DNA of 64,000 nt from Cyathus striatus (taxonomy: Eukaryota > Basidiomycota > Agaricomycetes > Agaricales > Nidulariaceae): positions 4,650,001 to 4,714,000 of the forward strand of contig JAOVFP010000001.1 of the NCBI GenBank assembly GCA_025738555.1, given 5' to 3'. The notes under the pieces are model-generated. The model searched no databases, was not told where the DNA came from, and saw only the letters and a program-made list of their open reading frames with translations. Positions 22,450 to 32,407 of this stretch are shown here, one piece after another. Positions within the stretch are counted from its first letter, which is position 1. Each line of letters begins with the position of its first letter. Made by a program: the position numbers and the translations under genes.

Positions 22450-24427
22450 ATGGCCCCTCCGCGCGTCACGAATTACCCTGCCATTAAAAACGCGCCCGTA
22501 GTCGGACTCGCGGAAGGAAATGGCTCTTTCAGCAATATTCACCTCGCTGCACTCGTTGTCGTCGTTCCTTACATCCTTAAATCTTTCCTTCCTATAATTA
22601 AGTATGGTGGCTTCAAGACTTACCTCTTCTTACTTGTTGTAACTGGCGTTCCGACCACTGTTGGGTACTGGACCGTTATGAGCATTTACGGCTCTCGCAA
22701 GAACGACAAGGTTGTCTTGCCTGGCAAAAACATCGAGGAGTACATCACCATTCACGACCCCGAGCTCAAGCAGCTCTATAAAGGAACCGAGAAGATTAAT
22801 ATGCAAGTCTTCCATGACGCGTTTTTTGAGGGAAAGGTTGATTTCAATGGTGCGTGTTCGGTTCCGCTGGCCCTGTGACGTGTCGCGTCTAACGCGTCTT
22901 ACAGGCGATGTACTCGACATCATGGAACAGCGCCATGATTGGGCCAAGTTTAACTTCACCCCCGAGCTCTTCAAGTATGTTTTTACCGTTCTCATCCCCG
23001 ACGTTGTCCGCCATTCTCGTGGACAAGACGAAGATCAAGTCCGTGATCATTATGACCGTCAGTATATCCGTTAACATGCATTTATATATCTTGACGTCCC
23101 ATTTTGCTTAGGCGGTGATGACTTCTATTCTTGGTATGGTTTCCTATTTTACGACTACCTCCATGCACTTACGTACCACTCCCTCTTAGGTTCCTCGGGC
23201 CCCGTATGATCTATACTTCTGGTGTTATTCTCAACCCCGACGTTGAAGAATCTCTCGAGACTCTTCAGGACAACAAACTGGCCATTGTTTGTAACAAACT
23301 TAATCTTCAACCCACTGATAAGTGTGTATTTTTTGTCGCGTTCAATATTTCCATTATCTAACCTGAGTGTAGACTTCTTGATATTGGTTGTGGATGGGGA
23401 ACTCTTGTTGCTTACGCTGCGAAGAATTACGGTTGTGATGCTACTGGTGTGACCCTCTCAAAGAATCAGACTGAGTTCGGTAACGAGCGGATCGTTAAGA
23501 ATGGAGTATGTTTTTCTTTCTTTCGATATGATTTGTCACTAAATTACCTTTTAGGTCCCTGCTGAAAGAGCCCGCATTCTGTGCAATGATTATCGTGACA
23601 TCCCATCCGGCACAAAGTTTACCAAGATCGTTAGTCTCGAGATGGCTGAGGTTTGTGAATTTCGCTTACGGAGCTATTGGTTTACTTACACGAGGTTCAG
23701 CATGTTGGTATACGTCGCTACTCTCAATATTTAAGGCAGGTATATGACCTTCTTGATGATGACGGCGTCTTCGTCTTCCAAGTCGCAGGTTTCCGTCCCC
23801 ATTGGCAATACGAGGATCTCATGTGGTAGGACTTTATATTATCTTCGGTCTGTTAAGTGATATATATCTCGACAGGGGTCTTTTCATGAACAAGTATGTT
23901 TTCCCTGGTGCAGATGCCTCTTGCTCTCTTGGTTGGGTCGTGAATCAGGTTTGCTTCTCCAATTTTTTTCATTAAACAATGAACTCATTTGGAATTGACT
24001 TATAGCTTGAGGGTGCTGGCTTCGAGGTTAAGAACATCGATGTCCTTGGTGTACATTACTCTGCCACTCTTTACCGCTGGTACAAGAACTGGGTCAGCAA
24101 CAAGGACAAAGTTGTTGAGAAGTACGGCGATCGCTGGTACAGAATCTGGGTATTCTTCTTGGCCTATAGCACAATTATTAGCAGGTATGTGGTTTTCACA
24201 ATTCTTGCTAACATATTTTGATGTGTTTCACGACTAGGCAAGGCGGTGCTTCTGTATTCCAGTTCACTCTTCACAAAAATTTGAATGCCTATCACCGTGT
24301 TGAGGGTGTCAAGAACCACTACTCTATCCACGTCAAGCTCGATAAGGAGCCATCGTACGTATCCATCTTCACTTTGGTGAACCATAGCTGGAATAGCTTA
24401 CCACTCTAATGAAGGTTAATTGAGTAA
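22450..24427 (+). CDS. Sphingolipid C9-methyltransferase (cyclopropane-fatty-acid-synthase family)
   Basis: Eleven exons: 22450-22849, 22905-23057, 23112-23133, 23190-23321, 23373-23505, 23555-23650, 23701-23825, 23876-23948, 24006-24184, 24238-24354 and 24415-24427. They sum to 1443 nt and 480 residues. The start M-A-P-P-R-V-T-N-Y-P-A-I-K-N-A-P matches the family; an in-frame ATG at 22336 would add 38 residues. Two hydrophobic segments lie near residues 35-75. The methyltransferase core has D-H-Y-D-R-G-D-D-F-Y, the SAM motif L-L-D-I-G-C-G-W-G-T-L and S-L-E-M-A-E-H-V-G. The enzyme adds the 9-methyl branch to the sphingoid base of fungal glucosylceramide at the ER. The last exon codes for only four residues plus the stop and is the least certain. 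Confidence 0.9.
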
Positions 24428-24603
24428 ATATGATGACAAACACAGTGTTTTATTACGCTACGCTTCGTGGGTGCGGTGGTGAATGCCGCACTTGATTATG
24501 AAATTCATTATTAGATTATAACCTATTTACGCGAATCTGGGGCATTAGATGTATTTGGCACATACAAACTGCGGAACATGCACGTCGCGACAAGTCACAG
24601 CAA

Positions 24604-26660
24604 CTAATTATATTGTGTAATTATCATATCGGAGCATTTCTCTGCGACCGCTACAGTAGGTGCTTGCAGGTGAGTGCTAAGATTGTTTGGAAAAATACTC
24701 GAGTCGGCAACACGGAGGTTCTGTACGCCATGGACACGAAGTTGGTGATCGACTACACCTCCATTGGTTTCACTTCCCATGCGGCACGTAGAACTGTAAT
24801 GATTCGCACTTCGGCATTCCTTTGTGATATAGTCATTGAGCTGTCTGTCAGATTCCCCCGACGGACTTTTGGTGACCTGTACTGGGTAATCTTGTTTGGC
24901 AAATTGTTCTTTCAGTCGTAAGGCAAACCGTAGGCACTTTCGCATCACCTCCCAGTCATTCCTGGTAGATAAGTAATTGTGATCGATGAGTGGTGATGCA
25001 GTTGGGTCACTTGATGCTAATCGTACTGTGCCTTCAGCAGTTGGTCGAAGCAATGTATTATAAAAGCTGAGGCCCCCTTTGCGATGTTTTGATGCATCTC
25101 CCCAGGTAATCTGCGAAAGAGCGGTTTATCACACGTTTAAAGGAAATGGCTTGTCTTACCACCATCACTTCAAAGTTAGGAAGGTTTTCGGGGCGAGAAG
25201 AATCTACATCATCTTTTGATTGTCCAAGGACTTTAGATCCTGAGAACAGCCTTAACTGCACGAAGATGGAGATGTCGAGCATCGGTGCAAGAAGGCCCGT
25301 CCCGAACAACAAATAGAGAAACAAAAACTTGATTATCAACCATGGGCGTAATTCAAGAATAGTAATTGAATCTTCAAGTCGTACTTGTAGGTCAATGGGA
25401 ACAGCAAGGTGATCTTGCTGAAGAGGCATAAAAGCTATTTAGATGGAGATGAATACTGATAATTCATGCATGTACCCATAAGGTGCGATCCTACTCCAGG
25501 AAGATCTTTTATGACAGTGATTCCATGCTCCCTCAGATGTTCTGAGGGGCCTATACCGCTGTTAAAAATATGAGAAAAGAAGAATATGAGAGAGAAATAT
25601 ATGCCAACCTGAGCATCAGGATTTGTGGAGAAGCAAGCGGGCCAGCTGAAATAATGACCTCTCTTTTCGCTTTAATCATCCTAGACACACCACTGCCAGA
25701 CGCAGCCTGAACCCAAACGCCTTCCGCCCTCGCGGAATGACCGTCATTTACAATTTCTATCCGCCTAATGATGTTGCCAACAGAGATATGTAGGTGCTCC
25801 CTTCTCTGTTTAACTAAAGATCGCGGTAGGAATGAAGTAAGCGTAGAACTTCGACGACATAACTTATCAATGGTGTAATGCATTTTTGCGCATCCATGAG
25901 AAGGTTGTAGTGGTGAATTTAGGTCATTAATGTAGGGAAGTCCAAGACTTTTAGCTGCATCGATTATGCTGATGAACTTGAAGCGTTAGAAATACGACGA
26001 ATATTCTGTATCAATAACATACTGCTTGGTATGTCCCCACTGAAACGTTTTATGGGATCGGTTTTCCCACTCGCCTGCAAAGCGGTAAGTGTAGGCGGTG
26101 TTGAATGTATTGAAAATACCGCTCTATACCGGATATTCCATGAAATGTTTCGACAGAATTCACATTTTGATCAAGTGCTTTCTCTGACTTTATAAAGTAT
26201 TTCTCCATGGCTTCGTACTCCCATCCTTCATTACCCTCTGATGCCCAGAGATTGAATTCCCCAGGAAAACCACGGGTGTACAGCATCGCGTTCACTTTCG
26301 ATGAACCACCTAGCGAGCTCCCGGTAATTAACTGGATCACTCTGTTCTCGATATGGTCTTGAGGTGTAGTTTCCCATTTCCTGGATCTTGTATGGTCGGA
26401 TGCAAAGTCAGAGGAGAAAAGCGGGACTGTAGATGCCCAGTTATCGCAAACTTGACCACGTTCTATAACCAAGACAGATACTTTAGGGTCCTGGCTCAGT
26501 CTATTCGCGAGGACGCATCCTGCTGTGCCACCTCCTATACGGTACAAGTAAACAAAATATGTATAAAGAATAAAATGGACTGGACATTACCAACAATAAT
26601 GTAGTCGTAAGACTCCGTCAGCTTCTCTATACTGACAGCTGGATACGATGACCAAAACAT
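24604..26660 (-). CDS. GMC-family FAD oxidoreductase
   Basis: The start M-F-W-S-S-Y-P lies in an exon of about 70 nt; the split dinucleotide motif G-G-G-T-A-G-C-V-L-A-N-R-L follows in exon 2. Further family marks are G-S-S-L-G-G-S-S-K-V-N-A-M-L-Y, S-A-G-P-L-A-S-P-Q-I-L-M, N-H-Y-S-S-T-C-R-M-G and S-T-H-L-Q-A-P-T-V-A-V-A-E-K. The two His residues in the last two blocks fit the catalytic pair. No signal peptide is evident, unlike secreted aryl-alcohol oxidases. Substrate class (choline, glucose or aryl-alcohol type) cannot be decided from sequence alone. It converges on the C9-methyltransferase gene with 176 bp between stop codons. Confidence 0.88.
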
Positions 26661-26726
26661 GGTGGGCGACGCGCGGCTTCACCGCACAATCGTCAGGCTA
26701 TTTAAGCACGTACCTTTTGAATATGT

Positions 26727-26753
26727 AACGTACGTCGCTTCGCGACGCACGTT
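26727..26753. promoter_or_regulatory. 12-bp inverted repeat upstream of the GMC gene
   Basis: AACGTACGTCGC, loop TTC, GCGACGCACGTT: 12-bp arms with one mismatch, 67 bp upstream of the start codon at 26660. It could be a DNA-binding dyad or an mRNA hairpin in the leader. The function is not known. Confidence 0.55.
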
Positions 26754-26896
26754 AAAGGGCAAGCTTGACGAATCCTACCTTTGAGTTATATTTATATTAT
26801 ACATACTAAGATAACCTGTCATACCAATATTTTAAATGCCGCTATTTCAGCTTGGATTTTGTTTAAACAACTTTAACGCACTAGCCTTGGTCAAAG

Positions 26897-27720
26897 TTTG
26901 AGCTGCAACTTCTACGTTGCAGCTGCAGGTGGCTGTGTGTTGCCTAAAGCGGTGGACGCGCCTGATTTTAAAAGTCCGACGCATTGGAAGTCACGCTGCT
27001 CATACTCACTCGACCTTAAGAGCAACTCATAAGCTGTACCTTTACATATCCCAATGCATTCCTTACATTTTAGTATAACCTATATTGTAGAAGCTTATTG
27101 GTCTTTTTTTGATATTTATTGTGCATGAATTTCACGAGATATGATTGAAATAATAAATTTATGATATGAAGTAATATTTTTGCCACAGTACCATCTACTG
27201 TGAGCCATTTCATTGTAATAAATAATCTCAGTTGAAATATAAACATAAAATAAGATACAAAATGATATGTGTTTCGCAGATTGTAACATATGAACTTCAT
27301 TAGAGTTAATACAATTCAAATAGGATCTTGCTCATCTCAGACCACTTGTTTCACTGATATTTCCCTAAAATATATCTTATAGGCTTTAAAATTCACTTAT
27401 TAAGTATGTTCCATAATTTTAAGTCTGTGAAATACACTTGATTCCTGTATATTTAATACTGTGCTGCCAAAACTTGGATAAAACAGTTATAAGATATATA
27501 ATTTGATTAATTTTTAAATGATCATAACTTCTATGTTAACTCACAGTACAGTACATGAAATTATGGTCTACAGAGCTAGAACAGCATTGTTAACAAGTGA
27601 ACAAAGAGAAGAATGGTTCATTTCTAGAGGGTGTCACAGTATGTCACAATTGGAGTCTCAAAAATCAGGCGCGTCGACCGCTTTAGGCAACACACAGCCA
27701 CCTGCAGTTGCAGCTCAACC
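26897..27720. mobile_element. MITE-like element with inverted repeats
   Basis: The left arm (26897-26975) and right arm (27661-27720) share, in opposite orientation, TTGAGCTGCAAC, then AGGTGGCTGTGTGTTGCCTA, AAGCGGT, and ACGCGCCTGATTTT, with one mismatch in the core and a 17-nt insertion in the left copy. The 680 bp between them are very AT-rich and almost free of CpG, like the 5' relic island and unlike the neighbouring genes. No transposase frame is present. Target-site duplications were not established. Confidence 0.65.
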
Positions 27721-27758
27721 GAGGCTACTCTATTGGCCCAGTGCCTACCAACGCAAAG

Positions 27759-27889
27759 CGGACAAACCCGAGAGTGTACGGAAAAGTCCGAGTGTGTGCG
27801 GACACATCCGGATGTAGCTGGCAAATCTGACGAGCGCTTCGGACAAATCCGAGCATGACGGAGAAATCCGAGCGTGGCGGCAAAATCCG
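27759..27889. promoter_or_regulatory. Seven-unit phased CGG-N6-CCG array
   Basis: Units begin at 27759, 27779, 27799, 27819, 27840, 27859 and 27878. Six of the seven are exact CGG-N6-CCG (consensus CGGACAAATCCG); the unit at 27819 is worn (TGGCAAATCTGA). The spacing of 19-21 bp is close to two helical turns. CGG-N6-CCG is the site architecture of some Zn2Cys6 regulators such as yeast Ppr1. It may equally be a ~20-bp minisatellite. It lies 319 bp beyond the ARP3 stop codon. Confidence 0.6.
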
Positions 27890-28207
27890 TACGTGCATGC
27901 ACAGCCACTACGCATTTTCGCTCGCCAACGCAGACAAATAGGGGGAGCAAGCTCCCCCAATAAGCGCCAAGTGAAACAAATCGGATAGACGAGAATTTCG
28001 TACATAAGTACGGTAAGTATTTGAATTTCCGCACTCGTTGTACTGCGCACGATAACGTATCAATAGTTTCGTAGTAGACTCACGACTCACGTTTGACTGT
28101 GACGATTTAAAATGAGTATGATATAACCGTACGGTACGAATACATGTTCTACACTGGATCGAATGTTTTCCGTAGATGTCCTTACGAGCGTCAATGTAGC
28201 TTGGCAT
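27890..28207. other. ARP3 3' flank, nothing recognised
   Basis: Mixed composition with normal CpG. No open frame with family features was seen. Confidence 0.5.
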
Positions 28208-29942
28208 TTATGTAGCGCTACCGAAGATTTGATAACGTCTGCAAATACTAGGCCCATATTCATCGTATTGTGCTTTGGAGTGACATGCTTGGTAGAATCC
28301 ATCCTGTATATATAATGTAAGAAAGAGTAATATCGAGTCAAAGGCAAACAACGTACCAAGCCAGCCAAAAGACTCCCGCCATGCCAAACGGCAAATCTAT
28401 GAAAAAAGTTAGCTATGCATTGGTGAAGTAGCGAATACTTACCGTTGCTTCTTGTGTGAGATGACATCAACCTCAACGCCAGATGACTAAGTTCGAGTAA
28501 GCATGAAGCACTCTTTGTCATGCATATCATACTGACCTGCTGTGTACTCCTGCTGGCCTTGACACTGGCATCCAATCGCCTATCAACGAGCTGTTTGATA
28601 TCACGTTTGAGCCTCTGTCCAAAGTGCTGGAACATTGTAGAGCCGCCAGACAAGACGATGTTCTGAAGAAGTCGGTTAAACGAAATCCATTCATCACAAT
28701 GAGAAAGGTATATTATACCTTGTATAGTCCACGACGAACGTCAATAGGAGATTGCCGGATAACATCGTCGACGATTTCCGGAAGGGGAGTAAGAAAGTCG
28801 GAGGAGAATATTTCGGGATTAAAGAACACTTCTGGACCAAGGAAGCGTTCATAACCAACGTCCACAGAGTATTGCTACAAGAAACCTAAATTAACATGTC
28901 GAGCGTTATCATACAAAACCTTATCTCACCCTGCCAGTAACACTGTGTTCTCCATCATACCGTTGGAAGTATTTCAAAGGGTCTTCATCGTACTTTCTAA
29001 ATTCGCGGACGATATCCTGACACACATAGCTGTAGTTCTCCTTGACCTTGCTTGCAACCTTCATCTGGTCTTCTGGTGGAACAGTGGCCATTTCGCCACG
29101 CTCTCGCATGAGATTAAGGACGAACTGTGTAAGATCGCGTCCTGCTATGGGGATATGCTTGATGGCGCTTCCAATGACGAATCCCTCAGCGACAGGGATA
29201 ACGTGCGTGACACCGTCTCCAGAGTCAATGACGGTACCAGTGAGAGTATGGTCCGTAACGCGTTTGGATTCCCAAGAAGCAGCAAGCGCAAGGACAGCCT
29301 GTACACCAATGTAGAGACCCTTAATATTGAAGGATTCGAAGAAGATTTCGGCTGTCTGTTCACGATTTTCAGGAGGATTGAGGGGTGGTTCAGTCTGGAC
29401 CGTTCAAGAAGGATTAGATTAAGAGGGATGAAGTCACATGGCATGGAGACAGACGCACCAAGAGGAAATAGTGATCTTCTGGCTCAGCACGTAGATACTT
29501 GAAGATCGTTTGCTCCCAATAACGTTCCATGTAGTCCCAGTTGTCTATCATTCCATGGCGAATGGGATAGTGAACGCCATATCCTGGAGTTTTTGCGTTG
29601 GCAACTGCTTCATCGCCGATAAAGAAGTCAAGATCCTCAATGCCACGCTTGGTTGCAAGATGACCGGGCTTGCTGGGGACTGGGGGGGCACGACCGGCGG
29701 ATTGTCCTGACGAACCACGAACAGCTATAGCAGTCGGAAACACGCTGAGTAGATGGTGTCAGAATATAGAGTGTGATGTGAAATAGGAGAGCAGTTACAA
29801 TGATGGATCTGGATTCCCTGCAAAGCTAGATAGATGAGAAGTATCAGGAGTGCAGATGGTACTTGTTTTTGAGGTAGGATACATACCCTACTTTGGAGTA
29901 GCCTGTTCCATTATCACACACGATTGGTGCCAGTTGGGCCAT
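28208..29942 (-). CDS. ARP3: Actin-related protein 3 (Arp2/3 complex)
   Basis: Nine exons: 29942-29887, 29825-29799, 29744-29459, 29394-28930, 28874-28719, 28662-28537, 28486-28443, 28396-28357 and 28303-28208. They sum to 1296 nt and 431 residues. The start [14 protein letters not shown] and the blocks [39 protein letters not shown] and W-H-G-G-S-L-L-A are those of Arp3. Its complex nucleates branched actin at endocytic patches and hyphal tips; its activator WASP is encoded at 58159-59893. Confidence 0.96.
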
Positions 29943-30302
29943 GACGCTAGAGGAAGGAGACGACTAGAAGAAGTGAGATGAGACTCGCAAGCTGCAGCAA
30001 TCAGACGCGCGCGTGATCTCTTTTGTCGTCTCAAGAATACTTGTACTGCGCATGCCCTTCACACACTTGTAATCAATTTCATATCATTAATTCATTCCCA
30101 TCGATACATACACCTAAGGTCAATATATATTCCATGATCTGTCCAGTATCCACCTCGACATGCCAGAAACATCTCCATCCGAGACAGAGACTGGCCTGAG
30201 GCTTGAATTTATTGTGAACTCCAGGATAACTATAAATAGCTAAGCAACAAAACCAGTAGGTCCCAACTTCTTTCTCCCATTTCATTCCCGTCACCAGCCG
30301 AC
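29943..30302. promoter_or_regulatory. Divergent promoter, ARP3 / alpha-beta hydrolase
   Basis: 360 bp between the two start codons. No specific element was recognised. Confidence 0.4.
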
Positions 30303-31566
30303 ATGGACAAAGCGACCAGTCTCAGTCTTTCCCTCTCTGAAATATTGCTGTTTCCCCTTGCCTTCTGTCGTATTTGTGCGTTACAAGTCTAACATCCTTT
30401 CCGTGTTGTTGAAATCATCTCAGTCATTCGCACATTACATACTCTCCTCACGCGATGGTTTCAGCCCAACCGCAGGAAATCCCTTTACCGGCTCCTCACA
30501 GACACCGTGACGCGGTATCTGGCAGAAGAGTTGTCCATTTCCCAAATGCGCTATGCTACTGGGGGCTCATGGGACGGCTATATCTCGTGGGTAAAGGCGA
30601 ACAAAACTCAGCCTGTCGTTGACCGTCTTGAAGATTGTCGGATCTTCTGGATTGGAAAGAAGAAAACAACAGGCCGTGTTATACTTTACTGCCATGGTGC
30701 GTCTCCCCTTGACCCTTTTGAGCGCAGCTCTGATTTGCGATTTTGCAGGAGGCGCCTTTATCACCCCCCTTATGTCCTCCATGTGTACCTATTGGCACAA
30801 GATTCAACAAGAGCATGAAAAAGTTTACGGAGAGGAAATAGGAATTGCCGTCCTGGAGTACTGTGAGTTCCCCTGTAATTCAGTTCCACGAAAGCGTTTC
30901 TAATCGACTTTAGCTCTCTGGCCAGTGTCGTTCCCAACGCAGCTGTTGCAATTAGTGCAAGCCGTTGAGCATCTTGTGCAAACTGGCATCCAACCCTCAG
31001 AATTGTTTCTGTCCGGGGACTCGGCAGGGGCGAACCTCGTCCTTCAATTTATATCGCACGTTCTGCACCCGCTTCCTTCGGTGCCACAAAGTACGTTGAC
31101 AGAGCCGCTAGCGGGAATGATCCTCCTGTCACCCTGGATATCATTTACCAGTAGTACGCCGTCTCACCGGAGCAACGCCCACTCTGACATCTGCAGCACG
31201 GGCACGCTAAGTAAGTGGGGAACAGCGTACCTCGAACCGATAGCGGATGGTGAGCGTATTTACGCCGAGCCGGCGACGGCGCCACCAAAATGGTTTTCGG
31301 GGATGAAGGAAGTTGTGGAACGGATGTTTATCACGGCAGGGGGGAGCGAGGTGTTGCGGGACGACATTGGGTTGCTGTGCGAGACGCTCTCGAAGGTGCA
31401 TCCAGCGGTGATATTTGAGATGGAAGAGAATGGAGTACACAATGAATCGATATTCGGGATGATGGTGGGGAGCACGAAAAGTCGGGTTCTTGGGATGATA
31501 GTGGAATGGTTGCCGGGGTATTTGGATCGAGGGAGAGTAGCAAATAGTGTCCATAGATATAAGTAG
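30303..31566 (+). CDS. Alpha/beta hydrolase, HSL/steryl acetyl hydrolase type
   Basis: Exons 30303-30375, 30424-30696, 30749-30862 and 30914-31566 sum to 1113 nt and 370 residues. The N-terminus (L-S-E-I-L-L-F-P-L-A-F) is a likely membrane anchor. The oxyanion motif is H-G-G-A-F (split by intron 2), the nucleophile box G-D-S-A-G-A-N, and the acid and base are probably Asp in L-R-D-D and His in G-V-H-N-E-S. This is the layout of fungal Say1-like deacetylases of sterols and xenobiotics, but the substrate is inferred from family only. Its stop codon lies about 60 bp from that of the R-SNARE on the other strand. Confidence 0.85.
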
Positions 31567-31626
31567 CTTGGTACAATAAATACAGCATATACTACACAGC
31601 AAGAGAGCAGGATGATATCTAGGGTA

Positions 31627-32157
31627 TTATTTTTTCTTGTTGGTTTCCACGATGGAGACTACAATGATGATGATGATGACTGCAATGGCGACGCCGATGA
31701 TTATGCGCATCTAGGCAGCGGTTCGGCAAGGAGTGACATAGACTTTGGGTGGCGTACGTACCTTCATGTCCTTCCACCTTTAAGCAGGAAGAATTCAGAC
31801 GGTGTATGGTTGAAACACGGAGGTGACACTCTTACCACATATCCTAGAAGAATGTCAACAGGAGAGAAGTGAAACCAAGGGCGCTGCGTACCTTTCGAAC
31901 TCTGTTTGCGCCCCTCTTGAAGTTCTGTGCGGACACGGAGAGCTCCTCTGCAGACGTGAGGGAAGTACGGCGGCGGGGAGAGGGGACTCACGGGTCCTGT
32001 TCTCGAGCTCGTCGAGGTTGTGGCCGCGCTCGGTGACCTTGTCGATGTTGTTCCTCATGATGTCGACGGTCTCGTCGATTTGTGCCTGGAGAGCGACGGT
32101 CTTTGCATTTTTTTGGTTTGAGGCGGGGGGGACATAAGGATCATAAGGCTGGGACAT
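31627..32157 (-). CDS. SNC2: R-SNARE, synaptobrevin/Snc type (copy B)
   Basis: Exons 32157-31992, 31947-31892, 31843-31836, 31777-31762 and 31710-31627 sum to 330 nt and 109 residues. It starts M-S-Q-P-Y-D-P-Y and has the SNARE helix A-L-Q-A-Q-I-D with the zero-layer Arg in T-E-R-G-H-N-L, then N-R-V-R-K-D-M-W-W-K-D-M-K and an Ile/Val membrane anchor. The internal exons of 56, 8 and 16 nt are the same sizes as in copy A at 14626-15388, so the two are old paralogues. Copy B lacks the intron that splits the start codon in copy A. Confidence 0.93.
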
Positions 32158-32407
32158 GATGGACGAGAGAGAGAGAAGGGGGGCAGTGTGGGTGGCATCG
32201 GTGAGCGTCTAAGATGGGGGACTGAGCAGGGGATGGAGTTCACACGCCACATATGGATGATTGTGAGTGGTGATGTCGAGTGTTACTGTATCTCACTTAT
32301 TCTATTCTATTCTCTCTCTCTTCCTCTCTCCCATTCTATTCTCTCTCTCTCCCATCTCCCCTCTTCTCTCTCTCTCCTTTCCTTCTCTCCTTATACCTTA
32401 TGCCCCC
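32158..32407. promoter_or_regulatory. Divergent promoter with CT-rich tract before the kinase
   Basis: 250 bp between start codons. About 32295-32395 is almost pure TCTC/CCTCTCC on the + strand, ending just before the kinase ATG. Pyrimidine tracts at this place are common in fungal promoters near transcription start sites. Confidence 0.5.
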
